From Phycisphaerales bacterium (GTDB taxonomy: Bacteria; Planctomycetota; Phycisphaerae; Phycisphaerales; UBA1924): 64,000 nucleotides of DNA. The stretch spans positions 248,001-312,000 of the forward strand of contig JADJMV010000001.1 in assembly GCA_016709445.1 (NCBI GenBank), read 5' to 3'. Under the pieces are notes generated by a model. That model had not been told where the DNA came from. It worked only from the letters and a program-made list of their open reading frames with translations, and searched no databases. Both the position numbers and the translations under genes were made by a program. Positions 10,518 through 20,014 of this stretch are shown one piece after another (position 1 is the first letter of the stretch; each line of letters starts with the position of its first letter).

Positions 10518-11141
10518 TTATTTCCCCGCGACGCCGTACTTGTTGTTCATGAGCGTGACGACCTGGTCGGTGATGTCGAGTGCGTCGTTGGCGAAGAGGA
10601 GGCGTTTGGCCTGGATGGCCTGGTTGACGATGGACTCGGTGTCGGCCGGGACCTGGAGGGAGCGGTCGTCGAAGAGGACGAGGTCGTATCCCTGCTTCTG
10701 GGCGGTCTCCTTGATGGCGTCGGTGAGCTTGAGGTAGAGGGGGCGGATGATCTCGCCTTTTTCGATGTTGATGAGGGACTGGTAGGCCTTGGTGCGGGCG
10801 GTGGCGGTTTCGCGGAGTTCGTAGATCTGGGCTCGGAGGGTCCGGCGCCCCTCGAGGTCGTTCTCGGGCGCCGAGTCGAGTTTTTCCTGGAGGTCTTCGA
10901 GCTGCTTTCGAAGCTGGTCGAGGTCGGCCTGGCGGACCTTGACGCGGTCCTCGAGCTTTTTGTTCATGTCGGTGAGTTCGGTGAGTTTGTTGAGGGCCCG
11001 TTCGACATCGACGATGGCGACGGTGGTCGGTTGGGCGAGGGAGGTTGCATCGACGGAGCCCGCGCCGGCCCGCCAGCCCGCGAGGGCGACGACAGCGATG
11101 GACGCGGAGATGAGAGCGAGCTTGAGCGTCTGACGGGTCAT
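10518..11141 (-). CDS. skp: OmpH/Skp-family periplasmic chaperone
   Basis: A 207-residue protein with a signal peptide (about residues 1-28). It has the VAIVDVERALN start typical of OmpH/Skp, a long charged coiled-coil arm (about 50-145, many Lys/Glu and Gln), and the YDLVLFDDRSLQV return strand, followed by ALDITDQVVTLMN. Skp holds unfolded outer-membrane proteins between the Sec translocon and BamA. It lies between bamA and lpxD, the conserved gene order. A GGAGG ribosome binding site sits 7 bases before the ATG at 11141. Confidence 0.9.
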   Translation of the reverse strand: MTRQTLKLALISASIAVVALAGWRAGAGSVDATSLAQPTTVAIVDVERALNKLTELTDMNKKLEDRVKVRQADLDQLRKQLEDLQEKLDSAPENDLEGRRTLRAQIYELRETATARTKAYQSLINIEKGEIIRPLYLKLTDAIKETAQKQGYDLVLFDDRSLQVPADTESIVNQAIQAKRLLFANDALDITDQVVTLMNNKYGVAGK

Positions 11142-11202
11142 GTCTGGACCTCCGTGAGGCTGGCGGTTTCGGGTGATGATAGAGCCCGCCGGGCCCCGGG
11201 CT

Positions 11203-13815
11203 CTAGAAGGGCAGGTCGATGAAGAAGGTGAAGACGCGGTTCTTGTCGGTTGGTTCCTCGACGAGGGGGAAGCCGAAGTCGAAGCCGATGGGGGCCGGGC
11301 TGATCTGGGGGACGTAGAGCCGGATTCCGAGGCCGGCGGAGACGCGGTAGTCGGTGAACCCGATGGTGTTGGTGACGGTGCCCGAGTCGATGAACACCAC
11401 GCCGCTGATGACCTCTTCGAAGATCGGGTGCACGATCTGGCTTCCGAGGAAGAAGGACCAGGTGCCGCCGACCGGGTCGTCGCCGAGGAGGCCGTTGTCG
11501 TTGCGGATCCCGACGGGGCTGATGGCGCGGTAGTCGAAGCCGCGGAAGGACTGGCCGCCCAGGTAGTACCTCTCGTAGACGGGGACATCGTCCTTGCTCT
11601 GTGGGATGTAGTCGGCGGAGATCTTGGTGGAGAGGACGGTGGTCCGCCCGAGGAAATCCTCGTAGACGGGGACGAAGAACTCGTGCTGGGCGGAGAGCTT
11701 GGTGAACGAGAAGTCGCCGCCGAGGGCGCCGACCTGCTCGATGCCGAGTTCGGTTCGGGCTCCGCGGGTGGGTCGGAAGTGGTCGTTGAGCGTGTCGCGG
11801 ACGAGGCTGAAGCCGAGGCCGGTGACGAGGTTCTGGTCTTCGACCTTGAACACGTCGACGGGCTGGTCGGACTCGATGTCGTTGAGGCCGACGGCCTCGG
11901 CGCGGATGGTGGCGTTGCCGACCCAGCGGGTGCCGAAGCGGCGTCCGACGCCGAGGCGGGTGCCGAACCGTTCCTCCTTGTACCGGAGGTAGTCTCGATT
12001 TCGGTAGTAGACCGACGCGGAGCCGCTGTAGTCGGAGTCCCAGAGCGAGGGCTCGGAGAGGGAGAGGGAGTAGGTCTGGATCCGGTTTCCTGGGAGGACC
12101 TCGAGGCTGAGCGTCTGGCCACCGCCCCGGAAGGCCTTGCCCGAGAGGAAGTCGCTGAGCGTGTCGGGGGTGTCGTTGATGTCGAAGTTGCGTTGGACGA
12201 TGGAGAAGCGGGCGACGACGCCGGAGTCGGTGTTGAAGGCGGCGCCGATGTTGAACTCGCCGGTGTCGGTCTCCTTGACCTCGACGATTACGTCGCGGTA
12301 GACCGGGTCGAAGGGATCGGGCTGCGCCGGGTTGATGTCGGCCTTGGCCGGCGAGGAGTCGAGCTGCTGGCCCGACCCGTCGTCGGGCTGGCCGGCGTTC
12401 TCGTCGGCGGGGGGCGGCTCGCCGGCGGGGGCGGGGTTGGTGGCCTGTGGGGTGATCCGCGGGGGCTCGATCTGGGTGTCGAAGAGGCGGGTCTCTTTGA
12501 GGCGCTTTTCGGCCTCGGTGAGCTGGGTGCGGTCGAGGTAGCGCCCGGGTTTGACATTGGCGTCGTCGAGGCGCCCGAGGATGAGCTTGGTCTGGGTGTC
12601 GCTGTTGCCGGTGGTCAGGATCTCGCCGGTGCGCTGGAACGAGCCCTGGGAGATCTGCACGAGCAGGTCCACGACGGGCCGGTCTTCGGCGCGGAGCTCC
12701 TGGGTCTGGACGATGACGTCGCTATAGCCCTCTTTGTGGAAGGCGGTCTTGATGGCGTCGACACTCTCGCGGAGCTTGTTGATCGCGAAGACGTCGCCCC
12801 GCTTCATCGGCATGATGCTGGCGATCTGGGCCGCCTCGAACCTCGGCGACTTGTCGGGTGTCTGGAGCGTCACGGCGCCGAGGTGGAACAGCGGGCCTTC
12901 CTCGACAAAGAAGGTGATGATGGCCTCGCGGTTGTTGGGTGAGGGCTGGATGCGTCGGTCGACGCGCACGTCGAGATAGCCGTGGTCGCGGTAGAAGTTG
13001 TAGATCGCGGCGACGTCCTCGTCGAGCTTGTCGTCGTCGAGCGGGGCCTTGGTGAAGAGGAAGGTCGTTTTGGTCTTGACCTGCCGCCGCACCTCGCCCT
13101 CCGGGACGTTTTTGACGCCCTCGAAGCGGATGCCGGTCACCTTCAGCTTTTCCCCCTCGGTGATGCGGAAGAGCACGATGCCGTTGTCCTCGAGCTCGAG
13201 CCGGTCCCAGTCGACCTGGGCGTTGTAGTAGCCCTTGGCGTGGTAGAGGTCCTCGATGCGCCGCGCGCCGCGGTCGAGCTGGAACAGGTCGACGGGCGTG
13301 CCGACGAGCAGGTCGACGGACCGCTGGATGTCCTGGTCTGACAGGGCGCGGTTGCCGACGGATTGCACGTCCTCGATGATGGGCTGCTCGACGAGCGTGA
13401 AGACGAGCGTTACCGATCCGTCCGATTCCTGGCGGACGCCGGCCTCGATCGACCCGTACCGACCGGTGCGGCTCAGGCGCGACACATCGGCGGAGACGGT
13501 TTCCTGGCGGTAGGCGGATCCGGAGAGGCTGCGGATCTGATTGCGTGCGAACTCGGCGGCCCTTGGGGTCATCGGCGCGAGCCGGGTGGAGCCGTTGCGG
13601 GTGATCGGTCGGACCAGTTCGACCCGCCGGATCGGGCGCCCATCGAACTGCTCTCCGGGCGCCTCGGCGGGTGGGCCGGCGGGCTGGGCGGCGGTGGGCG
13701 GTGCGGCGTCGGGGGCTCCGGTGGGCTGGGCGTGGGTGGATTGGGCGAGACCGGCTGCGGCGATGACAGCGGCCAGGAGAGGCGTCAGTCGGTAATGGCG
13801 GTGACCGGGGTGCAC
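11203..13815 (-). CDS. bamA: outer-membrane protein assembly factor BamA
   Basis: Outer-membrane beta-barrel insertase of about 870 residues. A signal peptide (VHPGHRHYRLTPLLAAVIAA...) is followed by a Pro/Ala-rich spacer, POTRA domains with typical lines such as IEDVQSVGNRALSDQDI and VTGIRFEGVKNVPEGEV, a Pro-rich linker of about 50 residues and the C-terminal barrel. The barrel contains the lid-lock-like GGQSFRGFDYRAISPVG motif (VRGF/YRGF equivalent) and ends in ...VFTFFIDLPF with a terminal Phe. The GTG at 13815 is preferred as it places the signal peptide correctly. The Pro-rich linker in the POTRA-barrel junction is atypical. Confidence 0.93.
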   Translation of the reverse strand: MHPGHRHYRLTPLLAAVIAAAGLAQSTHAQPTGAPDAAPPTAAQPAGPPAEAPGEQFDGRPIRRVELVRPITRNGSTRLAPMTPRAAEFARNQIRSLSGSAYRQETVSADVSRLSRTGRYGSIEAGVRQESDGSVTLVFTLVEQPIIEDVQSVGNRALSDQDIQRSVDLLVGTPVDLFQLDRGARRIEDLYHAKGYYNAQVDWDRLELEDNGIVLFRITEGEKLKVTGIRFEGVKNVPEGEVRRQVKTKTTFLFTKAPLDDDKLDEDVAAIYNFYRDHGYLDVRVDRRIQPSPNNREAIITFFVEEGPLFHLGAVTLQTPDKSPRFEAAQIASIMPMKRGDVFAINKLRESVDAIKTAFHKEGYSDVIVQTQELRAEDRPVVDLLVQISQGSFQRTGEILTTGNSDTQTKLILGRLDDANVKPGRYLDRTQLTEAEKRLKETRLFDTQIEPPRITPQATNPAPAGEPPPADENAGQPDDGSGQQLDSSPAKADINPAQPDPFDPVYRDVIVEVKETDTGEFNIGAAFNTDSGVVARFSIVQRNFDINDTPDTLSDFLSGKAFRGGGQTLSLEVLPGNRIQTYSLSLSEPSLWDSDYSGSASVYYRNRDYLRYKEERFGTRLGVGRRFGTRWVGNATIRAEAVGLNDIESDQPVDVFKVEDQNLVTGLGFSLVRDTLNDHFRPTRGARTELGIEQVGALGGDFSFTKLSAQHEFFVPVYEDFLGRTTVLSTKISADYIPQSKDDVPVYERYYLGGQSFRGFDYRAISPVGIRNDNGLLGDDPVGGTWSFFLGSQIVHPIFEEVISGVVFIDSGTVTNTIGFTDYRVSAGLGIRLYVPQISPAPIGFDFGFPLVEEPTDKNRVFTFFIDLPF

Positions 13816-14119
13816 AGGGAGGGGACGATACCGCTCCCGTGGCGGGATCACAAACCGAGGGCGTGCGGGTTGGGGGCTGAGCGCCGGCCGGGGGTGTCGG
13901 GGATGGGTCGGGGTGGGGCCGGGGTGGGCTCGGGACGGGGAGAGCAACTGGGAGAGCAACTGGGACAGAAACTGGGGAGGGAGATGGGCCGGAGCATGGG
14001 GGGCGGGGGCACGGGGGGTTGACCTGCACAGGGGTGGGGGTGCGTAGTATCACGCCTTCCCGAGAAGAGATCCGACACCCAGCCGGCGGTAGCCCTGGTG
14101 GTCGTCGAAGGAGTGAGCG
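13816..14119. promoter_or_regulatory. divergent intergenic region with candidate promoter
   Basis: This 304-bp region separates the bamA cluster start from the small membrane protein gene. It contains a degenerate 12-bp direct repeat (GGGAGAGCAACT twice, then GGGACAGAAACT) around 13936-13973. A candidate rightward promoter is TTGACC at 14019-14024 with TAGTAT at 14045-14050, but the 20-base spacing is longer than ideal. I cannot identify the bamA promoter with confidence. Confidence 0.35.
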
Positions 14120-14347
14120 ATGGAAGCGTTCGTGCGGGCGACCCGCCGTGGGGGAGTGATCCTGATTGCCGTGGTCTCGGTCATCGCGGCGCTGGGTCTG
14201 GTGTATCTGGTGTTTAACGGCGGGAGCGTGTCGCGCCTTTCGACACTCCACCTGGTGGGGCTGCTCGGCTTGCTGGTCATGCCGATCGTGACCATGGGGC
14301 TTCTGCGGCTCGACCAGACGACGGCCCGCGAGCGCGGCGCGCGGTAG
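14120..14347 (+). CDS. small two-TM membrane protein
   Basis: A 75-residue protein with two predicted transmembrane helices (about 12-32 and 42-61) joined by a short GGSVSRLS loop, and a basic C-terminal tail. A GAAGGAG ribosome binding site lies 6 bases before the ATG and a possible promoter sits upstream, so I accept it as a real gene. No family is recognised. It is convergent with dnaN (39-bp gap). Confidence 0.6.
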   Translation: MEAFVRATRRGGVILIAVVSVIAALGLVYLVFNGGSVSRLSTLHLVGLLGLLVMPIVTMGLLRLDQTTARERGAR

Positions 14348-14386
14348 CCCCGGCGGGCGCGGGGGCTCGTCCGTGAGCGCTCGGCG

Positions 14387-15565
14387 TTACTGCAGGTTGA
14401 CGGGCATCACCACGTACAGGAAGTCGTTACCCGAGCGGATCAGGCCGGGCTTGTTGTCTTTCTTGAGTTCCATGATGACATCGGGATCGGTGACGACCTT
14501 GAGGGCGTCGGTGATGAAGCCGGGGTTGAAGCCGATCTCGATATCTTCGCCCTTGTAGTCGGTGAGGTCGACCTGGATATTGGCCTCGCCCATCTCGGGG
14601 GCGCGGCTGGAGAGGTCGAGGCGCTTGTCCTTGGCGGTGAAGGACATCCGGACGCCGCGGGATTCTTCGTTGGTGAGCAGTGCGGCGCGGCGGACGGCGG
14701 AGAGGAGCACGTCGCGGTCGAAGTGGACGGTCTTGTCGTGGTCCTTGGGGATGACGTCTTCGTAGGGGGGGAATGCGCCTTCGACGAGGTTGCTGGTGAG
14801 GATGGCGCGTCCGTCGGCGCTGTCGCCGGGGCTGGCGATATTGAAGAGGATCTGGTTGTCGGTGATGGCGACGTCCACGTCACCCTCGGCGCCGCCGAGG
14901 AGCTTCTGGAGCTGCGTCAGGGCCTTGGTGGGCACGATGCACTTGACACTCGGGCCGTCCTTTTGCGTGAGCAGGGCCCGGCAGAGGGCGAGTCGGCGGC
15001 CGTCGGTCGCGACCATCTCGATCCGCTTGCCCTCGCGGTTGAGGAGCACGCCGTTGATCGCGTAGCGGGTGTTTTCGCGGGCGGTGGCGAAGAGCGTGCG
15101 GGTGATGAGTTCGGAGAAGGAGGAGGCTGGGTGGCTGAAGACGGCCTTGGCGGCGGGCTGGCCTCCGCCCCCGGTGACGGCGGTCTTGAAGTCGAGCGTG
15201 GTGGGGAAGTCGGCGGCGGGGTAGCCGTAGACCTTGAAGTGGGCGTCCTCGCCGCGGATGTCGACGGTGTCGCCGTCGGCTTCGAGGGTGAGCGTGGGCT
15301 CGTTGTCTTCGGCGGAGACGATCTGTCGGAGCTTGTCGGCGGGGATGAGGGCCTCGCCGGGCTGCTCGACATCGACCTGATCGACCTGGAGCCGGAGGGA
15401 GATTTCGGCATCGGTGGCGGAGAGGGTGAGGGTACCGCCCTTGCCCTTTTTGACGGCACTGAGCTTGACGCAGGTGAGTTGGGGGCGGGGCGTCCTCCCG
15501 GCGACAACGCCGGAGACGAGATTGATGGCTTCGAGCAGGGCGGCTCGGTCGCAGACGACCTTCAT
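14387..15565 (-). CDS. dnaN: DNA polymerase III sliding clamp (beta subunit)
   Basis: Ring-shaped processivity factor for DNA polymerase III. The protein has the three-fold clamp architecture over about 392 residues: MKVVCDRAALLEAINLVSGVV at the N-terminus, TRYAINGVLLNREGKRIEMVATDGRRLALC in domain 2, and the C-terminal VTDPDVIMELKKDNKPGLIRSGNDFLYVVMPVNL. Two in-frame ATGs exist at 15571 and 15565. I choose 15565 because the GAGGGAG ribosome binding site then sits 7 bases away, whereas the first ATG is too close. It stands alone, not in a dnaA-dnaN-recF group, as far as this window shows. Confidence 0.96.
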   Translation of the reverse strand: MKVVCDRAALLEAINLVSGVVAGRTPRPQLTCVKLSAVKKGKGGTLTLSATDAEISLRLQVDQVDVEQPGEALIPADKLRQIVSAEDNEPTLTLEADGDTVDIRGEDAHFKVYGYPAADFPTTLDFKTAVTGGGGQPAAKAVFSHPASSFSELITRTLFATARENTRYAINGVLLNREGKRIEMVATDGRRLALCRALLTQKDGPSVKCIVPTKALTQLQKLLGGAEGDVDVAITDNQILFNIASPGDSADGRAILTSNLVEGAFPPYEDVIPKDHDKTVHFDRDVLLSAVRRAALLTNEESRGVRMSFTAKDKRLDLSSRAPEMGEANIQVDLTDYKGEDIEIGFNPGFITDALKVVTDPDVIMELKKDNKPGLIRSGNDFLYVVMPVNLQ

Positions 15566-15728
15566 GGGCATACTCCCTCTATTTGCTGGCCAAGTCTACC
15601 GTGCGAGGGGGTGGGGGTGGGCGTTGGGAGGTGCCCAAGGTGTGGGATGTTCGTGGATTGTGCGACGGAAGAGAGGCAGGGAAACCCCAGACCCGGAGCA
15701 AATGACGTTCCGAAAGGGTGGGAGCGAG

Positions 15729-15757
15729 TTGCCGTGTGGGGAGGGGGGTGCGATACT
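15729..15757 (+). promoter_or_regulatory. candidate promoter for transketolase
   Basis: TTGCCG at 15729-15734 and GATACT at 15752-15757 are separated by exactly 17 bases, each matching 4 of 6 sigma-70 consensus positions. They lie in the 332-bp gap between divergent dnaN and tkt, about 140 bases before the tkt ATG. The rest of 15566-15897 shows no other clear element. Confidence 0.45.
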
Positions 15758-15897
15758 CCCTCGTTGCCGCGGGTCAGCGGGCGAATCCAAGGGGTGTGCG
15801 TTCTTTGAGCCGCCTGTTCGTCCGACCCCGGGCGAATGGGCGGAGCGCTTGCGCGCCCGCTGGGAGCCGACAACCTCAACCCCGTGGAGGGTTCCGC

Positions 15898-17866
15898 ATG
15901 TCCTTCGAAGCCGCGATTCATGCCCAGGCGATCGAGATCGGCAAGCTCAGCCTCGAGATGACGGCCGAAGCCGGGAGCGGGCACCCTTCCTCGGCACTGA
16001 GCATCGGGCATCTGGTGACCGTGCTGATGTTCCACACGATGCGGTGGAGCCCTGATTTCCCTGAGTACCCGACGAGCGACCGGCTGGTGCTCAGCGAGGG
16101 CACGCCGTGCCTGCGGTGTATGCCGCGGCCGCGAAGCTGGGGGTGGTGGTGGGGAAGGATGCCTCCAGCCGCCGGAAGCTGAAGGTGGAGGACCTCAAGA
16201 CGCTGCGGGACTGGCATAGCGTGCTGGACGGGCACCCGAACCCGATGGAGGGGTTCCCCTTCTTTGACGCGGCGACGGGTTCGCTGGGTCAGGGGTTGAG
16301 CGTCTCGGCGGGGTTGGGCGAGGCGGCGAGGCTCGACGGCTTGGACCGGCGGGTCTACTGCATCATCGGCGACGGGGAGAGCCGCGAGGGGCAGGTTGCT
16401 GAGGCGCTGGACTTCGTGGCCGACCGGAAGCTGACGAACGTGCTCGCGATTTTCAACTGCAACAGCTATGGCCAGGCGGGGCGGGTCTCGGATCAGCAGT
16501 CTGCGGACCGGACCGCGTCGAAGTTGGAGGCGTCGGGGTTCCACGTTCGGACGATCGACGGGCACGATCCGAAGCAGATCAAGAAGGCGTTCGAGGAGTT
16601 TGCTGAGCGGTCGGCCCAGGCCGACTCCCAGCCGATGGCGGTGGTGGCCAAGACGGTGAAGGGCTGGGGTTGCCCGAGCATCCAGGGCGGGGGCTGGCAC
16701 GGCAAGCCCGCCTCGGGCGATGTATTGAAGCGGGCGCTGGCCGAGCTCGACGAGCGGCGGGTGGAGTTGACGAGTTCGCTGAGTTCGAGCGACGTGTTCG
16801 AGATCCAGCCGCCGGCGCAGGCGCCGGAGCGGTCGGAGCCCTCGGGCGAGATCCCCAGCCTGTCGGAGACGATGCGTCGGATGGACATGGAGAGTGTGCT
16901 CCATACGGGGCGCCTGGCGACGCGCCGGGCGTACGGGATCGCCCTGCGGGCGCTGGGCAACGTGAACGACCGGGTCGTCGTGCTCGATGCGGACGTCTCG
17001 AACTCGACGTTTGCGGATACGTTTGCCAAGCAGGGGATCTGGCCGAGCGGTTCATCGAGTGCAAGATCGCCGAGCAGAACATGGTCAGCGTGGCGGCGGG
17101 CCTCTCGGCCGCGGGGAAGGTTCCGTTCTGCTCGACGTTTGCGAAGTTCTTCACCCGCGCCTACGACCAGGTGGAGATGGCGATCAATTCGGGGGCGAAC
17201 TTCAAGCTCGTGGGTTCGCACGCCGGCATCACGCTCGCGTCGGACGGCCCCAGCCAGATGTCGCTGCCGGACGTCGCGTGGTTCCGGGCGTGGACGACGA
17301 TGAAGGACCACCGTGGCAACCCGGGGTGCTACCTGCTGCAGCCGTCGGATGCCTTCGCGGCCTACGCCCTGACCAACGTGATGGCCGAGTATGAGGGCGC
17401 CTGCTACATGCGGACTCTCCGGGCGGAGACCGAATTCATCTACTCTGATGAGCAGGTGTTCAATCTCGGCGGGTTCGAGGTGCTCAACGAGGGTCGTGAT
17501 GTGGTGCTCTGCGCGGCGGGCTACATGGTGCACGAGGCCAACAAGGCGATCGAATTGCTTGACAAGGCGGGAGTGAGCGCGACCCTGGTCGATCTCTACA
17601 GCCTGCCCTTCGACAGCGAGAAGCTGCTGGACATCGTGAGCCAGAACAACGGGTATGTGATCTCGATCGAGGACAACTACGGCGGCGGGATCGGGTCGGC
17701 GATCGCGGATGCCCTGGTCGAGTCGGGCGACGGGTTCACACTCGACCAGATGTTCGTGCGCCGGATCCCCAAGAGCGCCAAGACGCCCGAGGAGATGCTG
17801 CAGATGTGCGGCCTGACGGCGCAGGACATCACGAGCCACGCGATGAAGGTGCTGCAGGTGGTGTAG
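15898..17866 (+). CDS. tkt: transketolase, with two frameshifts
   Basis: Thiamine-diphosphate enzyme of the pentose phosphate and Calvin-type cycles. The first frame has SLEMTAEAGSGHPSSALS, the TPP-binding start. A single base is missing at about 16098-16101, after which HAVPAVYAAAAKLG continues, with the GDGESREGQVAEALDFV thiamine motif. A second base is missing in the G run at about 17035-17039; restoring it gives AKQGDLAERFIECKIAEQNM and then the C-terminal transketolase domain. The rest is intact and ends near residue 656. Both shifts look like homopolymer errors. Two-domain fusion form, normal length. Confidence 0.92.
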
Positions 17867-18050
17867 GGGGTCGGGCTCGGCTTTCGGGGGAAGCACCGAT
17901 CCTGCGTGGTCCACGCGCGCGACGCGGCGCCGGGGCCGTGTGCCCTGCGCGCAGGAATCCCGCTGGAGCCCCGTGGAAGCCCGGCGCGGTTCGGGGGGCT
18001 GGGCCGCTCGCGGTGGCGGCGTTGTCGCGGAGATCGGCGCCGCGCTTGGG

Positions 18051-19541
18051 CTACTCCGGGCAGCCGAAGGTCCACACGTTGATGAAGAGGAGCACGTCCT
18101 GGGTGTTCACGGCGCCGTCGCCGTTGAGATCGGTCTCGGGGTCGCGTGCGTTCCAGTCGTTGAGGAAGGTGATGAAGTCGCTCGTGTCGTTGGCCCCGTC
18201 GATATTCCAGTCCGCGAGGCACTCGTACTGCACGAGCATGTCGAACTCGAGCCCCGCGGGCTCGAACTCGCTCGCGTCGCTGCAGACGCCGAACGCGATC
18301 TGATTGTGTCCCGGCGAGACGAGGTCGGGCACCTCGTCCTCAAAGACCGGGTCGGCCGTGGGCCAGCCCAGCAGGGGGTGCCGGGTCACGACGCGGTCGG
18401 CGCCGAGGTTGTCCACATCATTCTGGGTGAGGAGCAGGGAGATGGGGCGCTGGTTGATGAAGGCGACGGCGAGGTCATCGCCGTTGGCGGCCCCGAGTAC
18501 GGCCGCGTGGCGGAACGCCGGCGGCATCTCGAAGGAGGCGCGGTAGAAGGCGCTCGCGCAGTTGTCGAGTGTCACCTCGTCGGCGCCGACGAGGAATAGC
18601 GTGGAATCCACGTAGGGCCGGTCGAGGTTGTTGCCGCAGGGGAAGGCGTCGCGTTCGTGCAGGTCTTCGTGGCGGTTCTCGACCGCGTCCCAGCCCGCGG
18701 GGGGCGGCCCGGCGTTGATGGCCGCGAGCTGCTCGCCGATGGTTCCGGAGATCGGCCGCACCTCGACATCGCCGGAGGAGCTGACGCGCATGGCGCGGAG
18801 TCGGGTGGGGGCGTAGCGTTCACGGGCCGCGTCGCGCAGTTCGGGATCCAGGTTGAATCCGAGGTTGGCGTGGTGGCCGGTGCGGGACTTGTCGAGCACC
18901 AGCTGACCTGCCACCTCGTCGAAGTTGTAGTAGGCGAGCAGGCCGGGTTCCCAGCCGGTGAGGGGCTCGGCCATCGTGGCCTGGATATCGGCCTGCGGTC
19001 TCGCGACCGACCAGATGCGCACCTCGTCTATCTGGCCGCCGAGGAACTCGCTCGCCCCGGGGAAGTCGTCGCCGATGGCGAGCATGGCGTCGGCGCCGCT
19101 CGGGAGGATCGCGGTGTCGAACGCCTTCTCGGCGTCCAGCACACCGTTGATGTAGAGCCTGGCGACGGCGCCGTCGTAGGTGACTGCGACGTGCTGCCAC
19201 TCGTTCATCGTGAGCGCCTGGGCGCCGATGATGGTTTTCTGGCCCTGGTTCCAGTTGATGAAGAACCGGAGGCGTCGGTCGTCGGTCGGCCCAACCCCGA
19301 AATCGAACGACGAGCTCGAAGCGCCGCCGTAGGTCACTATGCCGGCGGTCCATTGCGGGTGGAGCGACTCTGGGCGCAGCCAGGCCTCGATGGTGAGCGT
19401 CTGTGTGACGAAATCGCCCCGTGCCATGACGGAATCGTCCACCCCGTCCAGATGGATGAATCCGCCGCCGTTGTTGGGTTGGGCGTTGGCCGCGTGAGCG
19501 AGGAGCAACGCGGCGACGACACCGGTCCAGGTCGGGCGCAT
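18051..19541 (-). CDS. secreted LamG-domain protein with GC-type dockerin
   Basis: A 496-residue secreted protein. A signal peptide (about 1-20) is followed by a concanavalin-A-like LamG domain (about 27-200; LTIEAWLRPESL, EWQHVAVTYDG, RLYINGVLDAE, GQIDEVRIWSVAR). A second module (about 255-435) contains SAFYRASFEMPP, DLAVAFINQRPIS and GHNQIAFGVCSDA, lines that look like a sugar-binding jelly-roll. The final 60 residues are a two-repeat dockerin-like module (DWNIDGANDTSDFITFLNDW ... DLNGDGAVNTQDVLLFINVW) ending FGCPE. Likely a carbohydrate- or matrix-binding exoprotein. Paralog of the gene at 30595-32100. The convergent gap to tkt is 184 bp. Confidence 0.8.
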   Translation of the reverse strand: MRPTWTGVVAALLLAHAANAQPNNGGGFIHLDGVDDSVMARGDFVTQTLTIEAWLRPESLHPQWTAGIVTYGGASSSSFDFGVGPTDDRRLRFFINWNQGQKTIIGAQALTMNEWQHVAVTYDGAVARLYINGVLDAEKAFDTAILPSGADAMLAIGDDFPGASEFLGGQIDEVRIWSVARPQADIQATMAEPLTGWEPGLLAYYNFDEVAGQLVLDKSRTGHHANLGFNLDPELRDAARERYAPTRLRAMRVSSSGDVEVRPISGTIGEQLAAINAGPPPAGWDAVENRHEDLHERDAFPCGNNLDRPYVDSTLFLVGADEVTLDNCASAFYRASFEMPPAFRHAAVLGAANGDDLAVAFINQRPISLLLTQNDVDNLGADRVVTRHPLLGWPTADPVFEDEVPDLVSPGHNQIAFGVCSDASEFEPAGLEFDMLVQYECLADWNIDGANDTSDFITFLNDWNARDPETDLNGDGAVNTQDVLLFINVWTFGCPE

Positions 19542-20014
19542 ATCTCAGCCTCCGTGGGGAATCTCAGAGCCGCCGTGAGCGCGCCACTCGGAGACCCCCG
19601 GTCCGAGAACGCTGGCGGCTGAAGAAATGTACCCCGGATCTGGCCTGGGGCCAGGGTTCTCGGGGGGTATCTTGAGATCAGCGGCCGGGCGCTCGGCCGG
19701 TGAGGAGCGGGGTGACACACGCGTTTCGGCCGGCCCAGCCGCCTGGGGTATTCGACCGGATCGAAGGGCTTTAAGTCGGGCGGGCAATCGACCACCCGAT
19801 TGCGGATGGACAGAGTGTTGCGTTCCGAATTGTCCTGGGACGCGAATCTCTCGATGACTCGTTAGAGGCGGCGGTCGCCAATGGGACGCGATCTTTCGCC
19901 ACGTGGTGGGGGAGACGATCCACGATTCCCTGGAGTTCGAGGCGGAATACCGAGCGGCGCGATTCCTGATCTACGGGGTGTCACTCGGGCGCGGCGGTTT
20001 CGGTCGGATGCAAG
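19542..20014. other. 473-bp intergenic region in the secretome island
   Basis: Holds the promoter of the LamG gene and the downstream end of the propeller gene. I see only a weak palindromic hairpin (CTGGCC-TGG-GGCCAG at 19640-19654) and no open frame with coherent composition. No promoter hexamers are convincing. Confidence 0.5.

Noticed and set aside
9225..11222. A long rightward open frame antisense to lpxD and skp.
   Set aside because: Rich in Asp, Gly and Val with no recognisable domain; the leftward lpx/skp frames are well supported.
19542..20014. Small open frames in the 473-bp gap.
   Set aside because: No ribosome binding site or coherent composition in either direction.
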